DNA of 64,000 nt from Ichthyophis bannanicus (taxonomy: Eukaryota > Chordata > Amphibia > Gymnophiona > Ichthyophiidae), in NCBI GenBank assembly GCA_033557465.1, contig CM066047.1, positions 6,696,001 to 6,760,000 on the forward strand, in the 5' to 3' direction. Position 1 is the first letter of the stretch, and each line of letters starts with the position of its first letter. The notes beneath the pieces are model-generated. The model was not told the origin of the DNA. It worked only from the letters and a program-made list of their open reading frames with translations, and made no database searches. Below, piece after piece: positions 32,940 to 43,976 of this stretch. The position numbers and the translations under genes are program-made.

Positions 32940-34310
32940 GCTGATGGGGAGGGGGGGGAGGAGTAAGGATTGTAAATGGGCTGATGGGGAGGGAGGGAGG
33001 GGGGGGTAAGGACTGTAAATGGGCTGATGGGGAGGGAGGGAGGGAGGGAGGGGGGGTAAGGACTGTAAATGGGCTGATGGGGAGGGAGGGAGGGGGGGTA
33101 AGGACTGTAAATGGGCTGATGGGGAGGGAGGGAGGGGGGGGGTAAGGACTGTAAATGGGCTGATAGGGAGGGGGGGTAAGGACTGTAAATGGGCTGATGG
33201 GGAGGGAGGGAGGGGGGTAAGTGTAAATGGGCTGATGGGGAGGTAGGGGGGTAAGGACTGTAAATGGGCTGATGGGGGGGGTAGGACTGGTAATGGGCTA
33301 TAGGGGATTCGGACTGGAAGTGGGCTGATGGGGGGGGTTAAGACTGGGAATGGGCTATGGGGGGTTAGGACAGGTAATAGACTATGGAGGGGCTAAGACT
33401 GGAAATGGGCTGAGGGGGGAAGTTATGACAGGTCATGGGCTATGGGGAGCTACGACTACAAGTGTGCAGAGGGGGGGATTAGGACTGGAAACGGGCTATG
33501 GGGCGGTGGGCTAAGACTGGAAATGGGCTGTGGGGGGCGTTAGGACTGGTAATGGGCTGTGGGGGCGTGAGGACTGGTAATGGGCTATGGGGGGGCTAGG
33601 ACTACAAGTAGGCTGTTAGGAGGTTAGGACTGGTAATGGGCTGTGGGGGGCGTTAGGACTGGTAATGGGCTGTGGGGGCGTTAGGACTGGTAATGGGCTG
33701 GGGAGCTACGACTACAAGTGGGCTGATGGGATTAGGACAGGTACTGGGCTATGGGGGGGTTACAACAGGTAATGGGCTATGGGGAGCTACGACTACAAGT
33801 GGGCTGATGGGATTAGGACAGGTAATGGGCTGATGGGGGGTTAGGACTGGTAATGGGTTGATGGGGGGTTACAACAGGTAATGGGCTATGGGGGGCTAAG
33901 AATACAAGTAGGCTGATAGGGGTTTTGGACTAGTACTGGGCTGTGGGGGGCGTTAGGACTGGTCCTGGGCTGTGGGGGCGTTAGGACTGGTAATGGGCTG
34001 GGGAGCTACGACTACAAGTGGGCTGATGGGATTAGGACAGGTAATGGGCTATGGGGGGATTAGGACAGGTAATGGGCTGATGGGGGGTTACAACAGGTAA
34101 TGGGCTATGGGGAGGTACGACTACAAGTGGGCTGATGGGGGGATTAGGACAGGTAATGGGCTATGGGGTGGTTAGGACAGGTAAGGGGCTGATGGGGGGT
34201 TACAACAGGTAATGGGCTATGGGGGGGCTAAGACTACAAGTAGGCTGATAGGGGTTTAGGACTGGTAATGGGCTGTGGGGGCGTTAGGATTGGAAATGGG
34301 CTGATGCAGG
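32940..34310. repeat. G-rich minisatellite inside the hAT
   Basis: Dozens of degenerate units of the type gggctgatggggg...taaggactgtaaat. They are about 40-45 bases with long GGGA runs on the left, shortening to about 25-30 bases (gggctatgggggttaggactggtaat) on the right. The second copy carries the complementary array at 41470-42350 and 48712-48810. Frames read from it are repeat artefacts. Confidence 0.95.
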
Positions 34311-35340
34311 GACAAGAAGGGAGCAGATGCTGGGTGGGGCTGGAACTAGAAAGGAGCTGATGTTGGGGGAGGATTAGAATGGGATGGAGCTGGGAGAGTG
34401 AAATGGAGAGGGAAAAATATTTTGCGTGGGAGGGAAGACAAATCTACAATTGGCCGGATATTGGGAGAGTAAGTGGGGATTGAGGATGGAGGGATAAAAT
34501 TTGAGTGGATGAAATAGGAATGAGGAAAGAGCAAAAGGAGAAAGATTAGTATGTTAAAGCAGATGTAGAGAGAGAATGGAAAAAAAACCCCAAGAAGCCA
34601 GAAGAAAGGACAAATGGACAGCAGATGGAGAGTTAGCAGAAGACACGAAGAAACCAGAAGAAAGTGGCTGGAACAATTGCAACTGAAAAAAAATGCACAA
34701 AAGGTAGAAAAATATCTCTTTATTTTGAATTTATTAACTGGAATATGTCAGCTCTGGGAAATGTGCATCATTAATTTTTGCGCTTTGTTTAGTACAAGAG
34801 GAAATTAATTTATAGTTTTATTTCTACAGTGTTGTTATATATTCCAAGTTTGGCTTTTGGGGTTCCCAGTTTAATTATTGTCTTCCTGTTTCTAAATTGT
34901 GATTCCTTGTTTGGTGATGGTCTATGTTCTGCATGTGTAACTGAGCTGAGGTATTCTGTTTATGTAATTCCTATTTGACATTGCCACTTGTTCTTTCCCC
35001 AGTAGGTCATGCATTATTGTTCTCTGAAATGTATTGGTTTAATATTTGCAGTGTTGTCTTTTGATAGTTAGGGTATGGTGCTTTGTGAGTCCTGGTAGTG
35101 CTGTTAGGATACGGCAGGTTTGCTATGGGTTCTAAATGGGCAGTGTTTGTAGTAGTTCCTAATGTGCCTGGCAGTTGGTACTGGATTATAGTAATGTAGA
35201 AACCTTTTAGTCTTTCTTTATCCATATACTCATTAAGAGGCATGTTTACTAAAAGTTAGTAGCGTATGGTAACATTATGCAAATATTTATGCAAATGAGG
35301 CACCTTATGCAAATGAGGCCCCGCACCGAGTCTCCGCACA
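34310..35340. other. Right-hand interior of the hAT, no gene
   Basis: A/T-rich and purine-rich sequence without a credible frame. 34670-34970 is matched in reverse complement at 40868-41160, which identifies the second copy. A short direct repeat, ttatgcaaatgaggc, occurs at about 35288 and 35306. Confidence 0.7.
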
Positions 35341-35533
35341 TGGCCCCGCACCCCCCTTGGGCCGCCCCTGCTCTCGATTAGCTAAGTTTGTCCACTCAGG
35401 CTCTGTGAGTGCACGCCTGCTCCCTCTAGCTGTTCTGTGCGGATATTGCATCTTGTGCACATCTTTTTCCTCATGAAAAACAGCTTCTTCTCCTGCATTT
35501 TTGCTTTCATCAGCCCCTGCTGCATGACACTAC

Positions 35534-37403
35534 TCAAACAGTTACAAGTCTCCCTGATGGATCAAATCACAACATCCAGCCCTGAAGATCGATCCCTACA
35601 AGATGTGGCCTCAATTCAAGCTCCTGTCACTTGAAAACATAGAAGAAATGATAGAGAGTCTCAATAATAACTCCCATACTGAACCCCTGTCCTATTAGCT
35701 GGGTAAATATGACCAGATCACACCTTAGCAAATCTCTTAATCATAGTACATGCCTCACTGTCTCTAGGCCTTATGTCCACAGTTCTAAAGCAAACCTCAA
35801 TGCGAACCCTCCTGAAAAGTACTAAACTCAACCCAGCATCCTCAAGATCCTATAGATCAATATCTAGTATTCCACTAGTCACAAAAATAACAGAGAAAAC
35901 TCCAAGACCACCTTGACAAGCATGCATCCCTGGACCCCCACCAACATGGGTTCACACAGCTCCATGGGGACGAAACTCATCACCTCCCTCCTAAATACTC
36001 TCACAACCTGCTTGCAGAACTCCAAGAATGGATTCACTCTAATTTTCCTTGACATCAGTGTCACATTTGATTCCCTCACTCACCACCAACTACTACAAAT
36101 ACTCTCCGAAATTGGCCTCCACAACATCACTCAATTGGTTCCCTCTTACCTCGATTCCTGGAAACAGCAAGTTCGAATTGGTAGGATTACTTCAAACCTA
36201 TTCCCACAATAAATTGGTGTACCCCAAGATAAAGTCTATCAGCGTTCCTTTTAAATATATATAATATATACATGACCAATATGTCAGATCTTCAAAGCAC
36301 ACAAAATCCTATACCAAATCTATGTAGATGACAATGTTTTTCACACCCATCAACCTCCTCTCTCTGGACCTCGCCAGTCTGCAACAATGTTTCACAGATG
36401 TAAAAGACACAATCTACTCATGAACCAAGAGAAAACAGAGGCACTTACTTAGCCACTAGCCTCTCCTTTACCCCACCATCAACACTGATTGTTATGTCTC
36501 CTAATTTCAAAGTCAGAACTGAGACAAAATACCTTGGAACAACAGTAGACTAACAGCTGACCTTCCAACCTCACATAAAAATGAACCAACTCCGTCTACC
36601 ATAAACTAAGAATCCTGAAGCACCTCTGCCCACTGCTCTCCCTAGAGCTCTTCCAAGCTGTCTGCCAGGCAATAATTACACCTGCTGTCGACTATTGTAA
36701 TATCTTTCAGGGTCTACCTAAACAAACTTTCCACCCACTACAAATGGCCCAAAATACTGTGGTCTGAATAATATCTGGAGCTCACCATTGATCCCACATC
36801 ACCCCCATTGTGATGCAGCTTCATTGGCATCCTATGTCAGCCAGGATCAGATACAAAGTTCAAGGAACCTGCCACGTGTCTCCAGTCTCTCATCTCAAAC
36901 ACAAAGAATGAAAGACCGCAAAGAAAAGCCGCCCTTAACCTACTCGCCGTTCCACAGCAGAAGACAGAGCATTCAGTCTACAGGCAGGAGAACATTCGCT
37001 TTGTTCACCCCATCCCTAAGGAATAAATTACCACCTACGTTAAGAGGGCTCTCAGACCTGTCAGAATTCATAAAGAAGTTAAAAACGTACCTTTTCAAGA
37101 AAGAATACAACATATCCTCAGACCTAGAGACTCATCCACCATAATCATCACCATTTAAATCCTCCAACCAATACACTAGCCACATGCACTGCATCAATAA
37201 CTCAATGTTGAATACAACACTAAGTAGCTCAAATTTAAATGCACCTAATATTATGTAGTTATACTCTAACCCTGTTATAATGTTATCGTTATACAGTTCT
37301 AGCTCCTTGTACAACAGCGTACCTCATGGTCCTATTATTTGGTTGTTGCACTGTAAACTGCTTGAAATTGTAGAAAGGCAGTATAAAAATATGTTTAAAT
37401 AAA
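35534..37403 (+). mobile_element. L2-clade LINE, plus strand (interrupted at its 5' side by unit B)
   Basis: Broken frames give QHGF/THQGFT-like followed by LIFLDISVTFDSLTHHQLLQ (35913-36212), the catalytic box as YVDDNVF near 36322, a KYLGTTVD-like block near 36520 and the C-terminal blocks RTFALFTPSLRNKLPPTL and LKTYLF (36788-37144). The 3' UTR ends gtaaactgcttgaaattgtag/aggcagtataaa and ttaaataaa at about 37393. CTAC at 35530-35533 is the TSD of unit B, so the part left of 31358 (from about 31260) probably belongs to this LINE. Confidence 0.75.
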
Positions 37404-37569
37404 CTCTTGTTTTCAGTACTGTTACTTTGAAATTCCTGTACCTCCACTATTATTCCCTGTTTGGTTTCCAAGTTTCTGTTCCCTGTTCAATGTAAACTGC
37501 CAGTTATGTTGAATGTAAAACCACTTTGCATCTACGATAAGGTGATATAGAAAACTTGTTAAATAAATC
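37404..37569 (+). mobile_element. L2-type LINE 3' tail fragment
   Basis: A second tail-like sequence, tgtaaaaccactttgcatctacgataaggtgatatagaa followed by ttaaataaa at about 37559-37567, directly follows the previous LINE. It appears to be a separate short 3' end. Confidence 0.5.
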
Positions 37570-38045
37570 CTACACATTGCACAAAATACGGCAGTGTGAC
37601 TAATAACAGGAACTGCAAGACAAGACCAGAGTACGCCCATCCTGAAAAAGCTACAGTGGCTCCCAATGTACTCCGCATTAAATTCAAACCCCTGCTACCC
37701 AGCTTCAAGATACTACACTGCACATCAGCGGATACTTTACAAGCCATAATTCAAAAAGACCCATAAACTAGACCCAGAAGAACCATCAAGAAATATTTTA
37801 CACTGGTCATACCAAACAAGAAAACGAGGAGCAAACACAAAAACCATGCAACAGGGCATGCCCTATCAGTACAGAACTCTGCTGGAAAACCTAAAATCCA
37901 TGAGTGATACCCAAGACTTCAGGACAAGATTAAAGACTTCCTGTTCACAGAACACTATGGAACTGTTACATTTACGCCATCCTGCAAACTATATCCTATG
38001 TACATAGGCATACCTCAGCGTTAAATACTCCTATATCCATAATGC
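37570..38045 (+). mobile_element. L2-clade LINE C-terminal fragment
   Basis: Translation of 37590-37960 gives ILKKLQWLPM and FRTRLKTSCSQN-like pieces in broken frames, matching the C-terminal L2 blocks. It stops where the minus-strand LINE begins at about 38046. It may continue after that insertion at 40690-40866, where an L2 3' end with tail is found. Confidence 0.55.
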
Positions 38046-40680
38046 TTTATATAGTTTATAGTTTATTAATTTGATATACCGCTGTTAAATTTATAGCACA
38101 GTGGTTTACAAAGTAAAAATACACAGGAGGCCATGAGGCCAGAGAAAGGAAAAGAGTTTACAATGAGACAGGAAAGCACTCAAGATATTTAAAGACAAGT
38201 ACACAGGAGGAAGAGGGGGCGAGAAAGAAAGGGAGGAGGTAATTCACACAGAAGGGGAGGGAAGGTCAAAAGCAATGGAGAAGAGATGGGTTTTGAGGTT
38301 TCTTTTAAATGAGGTGTATTGCTGGTCATGTCTGAGGGAGGTGGTGAGGGAATTCCATAGGGCAGGGCCAATAAAGAAGAAGGCGGGGGAGCAGGTGGCT
38401 TGCAGGTGGGCACGAGAGGGGGAGGGGAGGTGAAGACGGTTGATATGCACTGACTAGAGTGAGCGGGTGGGAGTGTGGGATTGAATAATGTCTGCAAGGT
38501 ATTAAGGAGTGTAGGTGTATATGACGTGATGGACTTATAGCGTATGTGGAATTCGACAGGAAGCCAGTGAAGTTGAAGCAGGAGGGGAGTGATGTGATCC
38601 CGGGAAAAGGAATGAAAAATGAGGCGCACGGCAGTATGCTGAATTTGTTGCAAATGAAAGAGTTGTGATTGTGGAAGACTGGCCAAGGTGGAATTACCAA
38701 AATCAATACGTGAAATAACTAGAGAGAGAAGAGTGGTAAGAGCCTGTGTGGTGAGAAAGGGGCAGATAGCTCGAATTTGGCAGAGAAAGAAAAATGCCGT
38801 CTTAGAAACATGGGAAATATGAGCCTGGAAAGTGAGATCAGAGTGAAAGAAACCCCCCAGATACCGAAAGCATGCGACCAGAGGAATGGGCAAATTAGCA
38901 AAGGAGGGAGCAAGTGAGGGAGAGGGACTACCAAACGTCAACCAAATGGCGAGTGTTTTAGTCAAATTCAGATGAAGACAGTTAGTGGTTTAGCCAGTTG
39001 GTAACAACAGAGAGGCAAGAGTTGAGGGGGGTAAGATCAAGATGGATTGGAGAAGTGCAGTGAAGGAGAATCAGGTCATCGGCATAGTAAAAAGCTGAGA
39101 TCCCAAATTGTTGAATCAGAAGTGCCAGTGGTGTGTTGAATATGTTGAAAAGAAGGGGAGCTAAGACAGAGCCCTGGGGGACACCACAGGGCAGTGGAAG
39201 GGGTTCAGAGGAGATAGATGGGGTAGATGAAGAGACGACGGTATAGGTGCATGAAAAGAGGAAGGAATGAAACCAGTGATATAGCGTACTGCAGAGACCA
39301 GCTTCACGTAGATGACAGAGGAGAAGAGAGTAGTTGACAAGATCAAAAGCCGCAAAGAGATCTAGAGACACCGCCACCGAAAAGTCCCCAGAATCGTGGG
39401 CCACGTGAAGTTCATTGAAAAAAGCTGTGAGAACTGTTTCCACACTGTGACCAGGCCAAAACCCTGACTGATGTGGATGTAGAAAGTGGGTGGAGTCAAG
39501 GTGAAGGGAAAGCTGTGCGAAGACTACTTTTCCCAAGATTTTAGAAAGAAAAGAGGTTGGAGACTGGTCGATAGTGGGAAGGAAGCTGGGGGTCAAGCGA
39601 GGGTTTTTTTAAGAATGGGACAGAAATAAGCATGTTTCCAGGAATGAGGAAAGATCCTGGTGGAGAGACTGGTGTTAATCATGGTAAGAACATAAGGAAT
39701 GAGGGCAAGGGTGGGGGTTAGGAGCCAGGAGGGGGGGAATAGGATCGAGTGTGCAGAATGCTTTGTTAGAGGAGGATATCAGATTGATAACCTCTGAGTG
39801 GAAAGAGGCCTGAGAGGTAGGGGGAGGAGGGGGAGAGGAGATAGGTGAAGGGCAGTGATGCTCCTAAATCCGAGATTTTTACTAAAGAAGGTCGCAAGAT
39901 GAGAGGGAGAAGGAAGAGATGAAGGAGGAACAGCAGCAGAATTTGATTGGAGGGACGTAAGGGATTTAAGGACTTTGTATAAGTGACAGGTTTGATTGGG
40001 TGCTGTGGAAATAGCTGAGAAGTAGGTTTGTTTTGCTTGATGGATCTGAATGCGGTAGTGCTTGTGGGCTGCTTTAAAGTGGGACAGGGTGGTTGAAGAG
40101 GGAGACTTACGCCACCGGCGTTCTGCATGATGAAGTTGTTTACGAAGAAGGCGAAGGCCATGGTGGAACCAGGGTTGTGAGGATTGGTGGGAAGGGGGGA
40201 CAAGGACGTAGGGGGGCCAGGTGATCAACAGCAGTAGAAAGACGAGAGAGGGGAGAAGTCAGAGGGTAAGAGCTCACTTGCAGATGGAAAGGTTTGTATT
40301 GTGTGAGAGTTAATGCGACGTGAGAAACATTGGGTGAGGGAACCAGGTGATTGGGCTGGCTGGAGGGGGGGTCCTAAGGTGGAATGAGAAGGAGTGCAGA
40401 AGAAAGACAGATAAAAGTGGTCGGTGCAGGGGAGGGGAGGGGCATGAAGGGAGTGTATGAGGAAAGGGAGAGAGGTTGATGAGAGAAGAAGGTCAAGAGT
40501 GTGTCCTGCAGAGTGAGTTGGAAAAGGAACATGTTGGTGAAGGGAGAGGTCTTGAAGAAGTGCTGCAAAAGTGTGATCTCTGGAAGAAGAGGGGGAGTTG
40601 AGGTGTAAGTTGAAATTACCAGCAATGAGTAAACGGGGAAAGGTCAAGGAGGAATCAGAGATGGTCTGTAGGATAGCGTC
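38046..40680 (-). mobile_element. L2-clade LINE, 2.6-kb minus-strand copy
   Basis: A tail with taaaccactgtgctataaatttaacagcggtatatc starts the minus-strand 3' end near 38060-38110. Frames in order: C-terminus 38189-38965 (258 codons, LLQLHWLPVEFHIRY, FLCQIRAICPFL), RT 38982-39596 (SLDLFAAFDLVNYSLLL, GVPQGSVLAPLLFNIF, catalytic YYADDLIL), linker 39779-40228 (AAHKHYRIQIHQAKQTYFS) and endonuclease 40225-40647 (LLIAGNFNLHL). Ser/Leu/Pro codon use differs from the other L2 group. It is a distinct L2 subfamily with few breaks. Confidence 0.85.
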
Positions 40681-40866
40681 CCTAACATTTTACTGTTCTA
40701 ACATTTTACTGTTCAAATGTTATATTGTTACTTGTAAATAAGTTCCACCTGTTCTATGTAAAACGACTAGGTATGCTCTTTCACATACCATATAAAACTT
40801 ACTATTCCTTGTAAACCGCACTTGATACTTGGGAAAGAGCGGTATAGAAATAATTGTTAAATAAAC
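40681..40866 (+). mobile_element. L2-type LINE 3' end
   Basis: 3' UTR with gtaaaccgcacttgatacttgggaaagagcggtatagaa and a taaataaa tail ending at 40866, where inverted hAT sequence begins. At its left edge a 16-base word, ctaacattttactgtt, stands twice in tandem (40682-40713), perhaps a duplication made by one of the adjoining insertions. Confidence 0.6.
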
Positions 40867-40867
40867 A

Positions 40868-42358
40868 GAATACCTCAGCTCAGTTACACATGCAGAACAT
40901 AGACCATCACCAAACAAGGTATCACAATTTAGAAACAGGAAGACAATAATTAAACTTGGAACCTTAAAAGCCAAACTTGGAATGTACAACAACACTGTAG
41001 AAATAAAACTATAAATTAATTTCCTCTTGTACTAAACAAAGTGTAGAAGTTAATGAAGCACATTTCCCAGAGCTGACATATTCCAGTTAATAAATTCAAA
41101 ATAAAGAGATTTTTCTACCTTTTGTGCATTTTTTTTCAGTTACAATTGTTCCAGCCACTTTCTTCTAGTTTCTTCGTGTCTTCTGCTAACTCTCCATCTG
41201 CTGTCCATTTGTCCTTTCTTCTCTCTTCTAGTTTTTTTTTCCATTCTCTCTCTACATCTGCTTTAACATACTAATCTTTCTCTTTTTGCTCTTTCCTCAT
41301 TCCTATTTCATCCACTCAAATTTTACCCCTCCATCCTCAATCCCCACTTACTCTCCCAATATCCAGCCAATTGTAGATTTATCTTCCCTCCCACACAAAA
41401 TATTTTTCCCCTCTCCATTTCACTCTCCCAGCTCCATCCCATTCTAATCCTCCCCCAACATCAGCTCCCTTCTAGTTCCAGCATCTGCTCCCTTCTAGTC
41501 CCTGCATCAGCCCATTTCCAGTCCTAGCCCCCCCCCATCAGCCCATTTCCAATCCTATCCTAGCCCCACCATCAGCCCATTTCCAGTCCTAGCTCCTCCA
41601 TCCATTTCCAGTCCTATCTGAGTCCCTCCATCAGCTCATTTCCAATCCCAACCCATCAGCTCATTTCTAGTCCTTTCCTAGCCCCACCATCAGCCCATGT
41701 CAAATCCTAGCTTCCCTCCACTCAACCCATTTCCAATCCAAACCCCCCATGAGCCTACTTCCAGTTCTAGCTCCTCCATGAGTCCATTTCAATTCAAGCC
41801 CCCACCACAGCCCTTTTCCAACCTTAGCACCCCCCCAACAGCCCATTTCCAGTCCTATCCTAGCCCCTCCATCAGCCCATTTCCTGTCCTACCCCCCCCC
41901 CCACTCAGCCCATTTCCAGTCCTAGCTCCCTCCCCTCACAGGCCCATTTCCATTCCAAGCCCCTGTCCCCATCAGCTATTTGCACTTCAAGCCCCCCTTC
42001 CACTCAGCCCATTTCCATTCCAAGCCCCTGTCCCCATCAGCGATTTGCAGTTCAAGCCGCCCCTTCCACTCAGCCATTTCCAGGCCTAGCAACCCCCATC
42101 CCATTACCAGTCCTAGCCCCCCATAGTCCATTACCAGTCCTAATCCCCCCATCAGCCCATTTTCAGTCTTACCCCCCACAGCCCATTACCAGTCCTAGCC
42201 CCCCCACAGACCATTACCAGTCCTAACCCCCCATTTTCAGTATTACCCCCCCCCCCACAGTCCATTACCAGCCCTAAACCCCCCCCATCAGCCCATTACC
42301 AGTCCTAATGCCCCCATCAGCCCACTTCCCGTACTCGCCCCCCCCCCCCCCCCCATAG
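40868..42358 (-). mobile_element. hAT element copy 2, part 1 (inverted relative to copy 1)
   Basis: Positions 40868-41200 are the reverse complement of 34640-34970 of copy 1 with few differences, and 41470-42350 is the C-rich complement of its minisatellite. The outer end (equivalent to about 34975-35370) is missing and the L2 tail abuts directly. The element is interrupted at 42354-42358 by a CR1 and resumes at 48707. Confidence 0.88.
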
Positions 42359-43010
42359 TCTTGAAGGACTAGAAAAAGGGACTGTTACTTCTGGGGAGAG
42401 ATCTGCAATTGTGAGTATATACTTCTGGGAATTTTCTGAAAGGAATTCTTTCTATTAAAGCTATTTAATCTGTGAACCCACTATTTTTTGTTAAATCAGT
42501 CAGGGCCTAGTAGCAGCAGTTTACGTTTAAATTTAAAACACAGAAGAGAGCTTTCTGGTTAAATTTAGAACCCAGCAGAGAGCTTGTAGTTTAAATTTCA
42601 TAATAAGTTAGAGCCTAGCAGCAGCAAAGAGCTATAATTTAAATCAAATAAGAATATAGTTTACCTCAGCAGCACAGGACAGGGTACTGTGTAGCAGCCC
42701 TCTTTTAATAAGTGTTATTTCCCTCCCTCCCTCCCCACACCCACCCACCCCTGGGATAATCATAGGTTTATAGGTACTTTCACATCTTAAAAGACAGGAG
42801 GTGCTCTCAGGTGAAGCTTGTTACCCAAATCAGACATACACTAAGGACCTTAGATTAATTAAGCTTCAGGTGAACAAGGTATATTAAACGCATTAGGTAC
42901 AGTTTTACTGGTATAAATATCCATAGCAACTCTTAGTAAGTAAAGAACTTAAAGATCTAAACAAAAACTAAAAACTAAGATGAAGACAGCAGTGCAGTAG
43001 CGGGATGGAG
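42359..43010 (+). promoter_or_regulatory. CR1 5' UTR/probable internal promoter region
   Basis: No frame. It has three related blocks (cagcagagagctt, ttaaatttaaaacacag, gtttaaattt at 42490-42650), and a CT-rich stretch at 42720-42760. Position upstream of ORF1 in a near-full-length CR1 implies the internal promoter lies here. No specific element is identified. Confidence 0.45.
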
Positions 43011-43859
43011 CTTTCCAGTCTTTTGCATTGAGTGTCACATGTATGATTTTTTCCCAGTTGGTGAGAGGTCTTACGTGTGCACTAGGTGCAAGGAGCTCTT
43101 TGCTCTCAGGAAACGAGTCCATTCTCTAGAGGCTAAAGTAGCAGACTTGGAAAGCATAAGACAGACAGAGAGGTACATAGACGAGACCTACAGGGATATA
43201 GTCCTGAAGTCCCACCTCCAGTCTGGCAGCATCCCTGTTGCCATGGAGGAGAGAGGTCACGTGACAGGAGAGCATCACCCTGGTGTGGCAGGAAGTGATC
43301 CTGTAACTAGGACCTGTCCTCCAGGTGATGTGCCCATGAGGGAAGGGTTAGGACAGCCGTTATAGTTGGTGATTCGATCATTAGGCATGTAGATAGCTGG
43401 GTGGCTGGTGGACATGAGGATTGCCTGGTAACATGCCTGCCTGGTGCGAAGGCAGCGGACCTCACGCGCCACCTAGATAAGCTCTTAGATAGTGCTGGGG
43501 AGGAGTCTGCTGTCTTGGTATATGTCGGTACCAATGACATAGGAAAATGTGGTAGGGAGGTTCTGGAGGCTAAATTTAGGCTTTTAGGTAGGAAGTTGAA
43601 ATCCAGAACTTCCAGGGTAGCATTCTCCAAAATGCTTCCCGTTACACGTGCAGGACCCAAAAGGCAGGCAGAGCTCCGGAGTCTCAATGCGTGGATGAGA
43701 CAATGGTGCAGAGATGAGGGGTTTGGATTGATTAGGAACTGGGGTACATTCTGGGGAAAGGAGGGGCTCTTCCGAAGGGATGGGCTTCACCTTAACTGGG
43801 ATGGAACCAGGCTGCTGGCATTAACCTTTAAAAAGGAGTTAGAGCAGCTTTTAAACTAG
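43010..43859 (+). pseudogene. CR1 ORF1: zinc-ribbon/coiled-coil plus SGNH esterase
   Basis: The N-terminal part holds C-I-E-C-H-M-Y-D-F-F-P and YVCTRCKEL (two Cys pairs, a PHD/ribbon-like finger), then a heptad-like helix (LRKRVHSLEAKVADLES). After a one-base shift at about 43350, the esterase follows with all SGNH marks: VIVGDSIIRH (Ser), VYVGTNDIG (Asn) and DGLHLNWDG (Asp/His). CR1 ORF1 proteins with an esterase domain are known in vertebrates, and their role in retrotransposition is unclear. Apart from the shift it is intact to the stop at 43857-43859. Confidence 0.85.
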
Positions 43860-43976
43860 ATAATAGGGGAAAGCCGACAGTCGCCCAAGAGCGGATGGTT
43901 CGGAAGAATGCATCCTTGAAGGATACTACCAAAAGCAGAGAGATTTCAAAAAAAAAAAAAGAGTAAAGTAGCCCAA

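Larger units (their letters stand above)
32452..35370 (+). mobile_element. Non-autonomous hAT element, copy 1 (2.9 kb)
   Basis: Terminal inverted repeats CAGGGCCGGCCC (left) and CAGGGGCGGCCC (right end, reverse complement) with a perfect 8-bp TSD CTCTCGAT at 32444-32451 and 35371-35378. Interior: a near-palindrome (32560-32930), a G-rich minisatellite (32940-34300) and an AT-rich right part (34300-35340). No transposase frame exists; a frame over the left end is only the insertion reading into unit B. A second, inverted copy lies at 40868-49200. Confidence 0.93.
31359..35529 (-). mobile_element. LTR-like unit B (TG...CA, 4-bp TSD), interrupted by a hAT
   Basis: Ends are TGTCGTGCA (left) and TGCATGACA (right), near-perfect inverted repeats in the TG...CA form of LTRs. 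CTAC is duplicated at 31355-31358 and 35530-35533. Removing the hAT (32452-35370) and one copy of its 8-bp TSD leaves about 1.24 kb. On the minus strand it has a frame open from the terminal TGT, and an AATAAA at 31417-31422 near the 3' end followed by TGTGTCCCACC, a phrase shared with unit A. This fits a solo LTR with a long coding U3. No primer-binding site, gag or pol is present, so the parent family is unknown. Confidence 0.7.
31733..35529 (-). pseudogene. Unrecognised protein frame of LTR-like unit B, split by hAT
   Basis: Before the hAT insertion the frame would run about 289 codons from the element's first TGT (35529) to a stop at 31733, with no interruption. It starts CHAAGADESK; unit A starts CDKAEALESK. 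The middle is charged and low in hydrophobic residues, with no signal peptide, zinc knuckle or polymerase motif. The C-terminal part has WQTLEELFKHPKN and the SEPMQ...EEMDC motif, shared with unit A. No ATG occurs at the start, suggesting the frame normally begins upstream of the LTR and reads into it. I do not recognise the protein. Confidence 0.5.

Noticed and set aside
33000..34300. Regularly spaced units that at first glance resemble a CRISPR array.
   Set aside because: Units vary in length and sequence with no conserved repeat and unique spacer alternation, there are no cas genes, and the DNA is eukaryotic. It is a degenerate minisatellite.
34614..34808. Short plus-strand frame with a Lys-rich stretch.
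   Set aside because: It is hAT interior sequence; the inverted copy at 40990-41160 does not keep it as an obvious frame.
41697..42089. A 130-codon Pro/Ser/Phe-rich frame on the plus strand.
   Set aside because: It reads through the C-rich minisatellite of the inverted hAT; its periodic sequence follows the DNA repeat.
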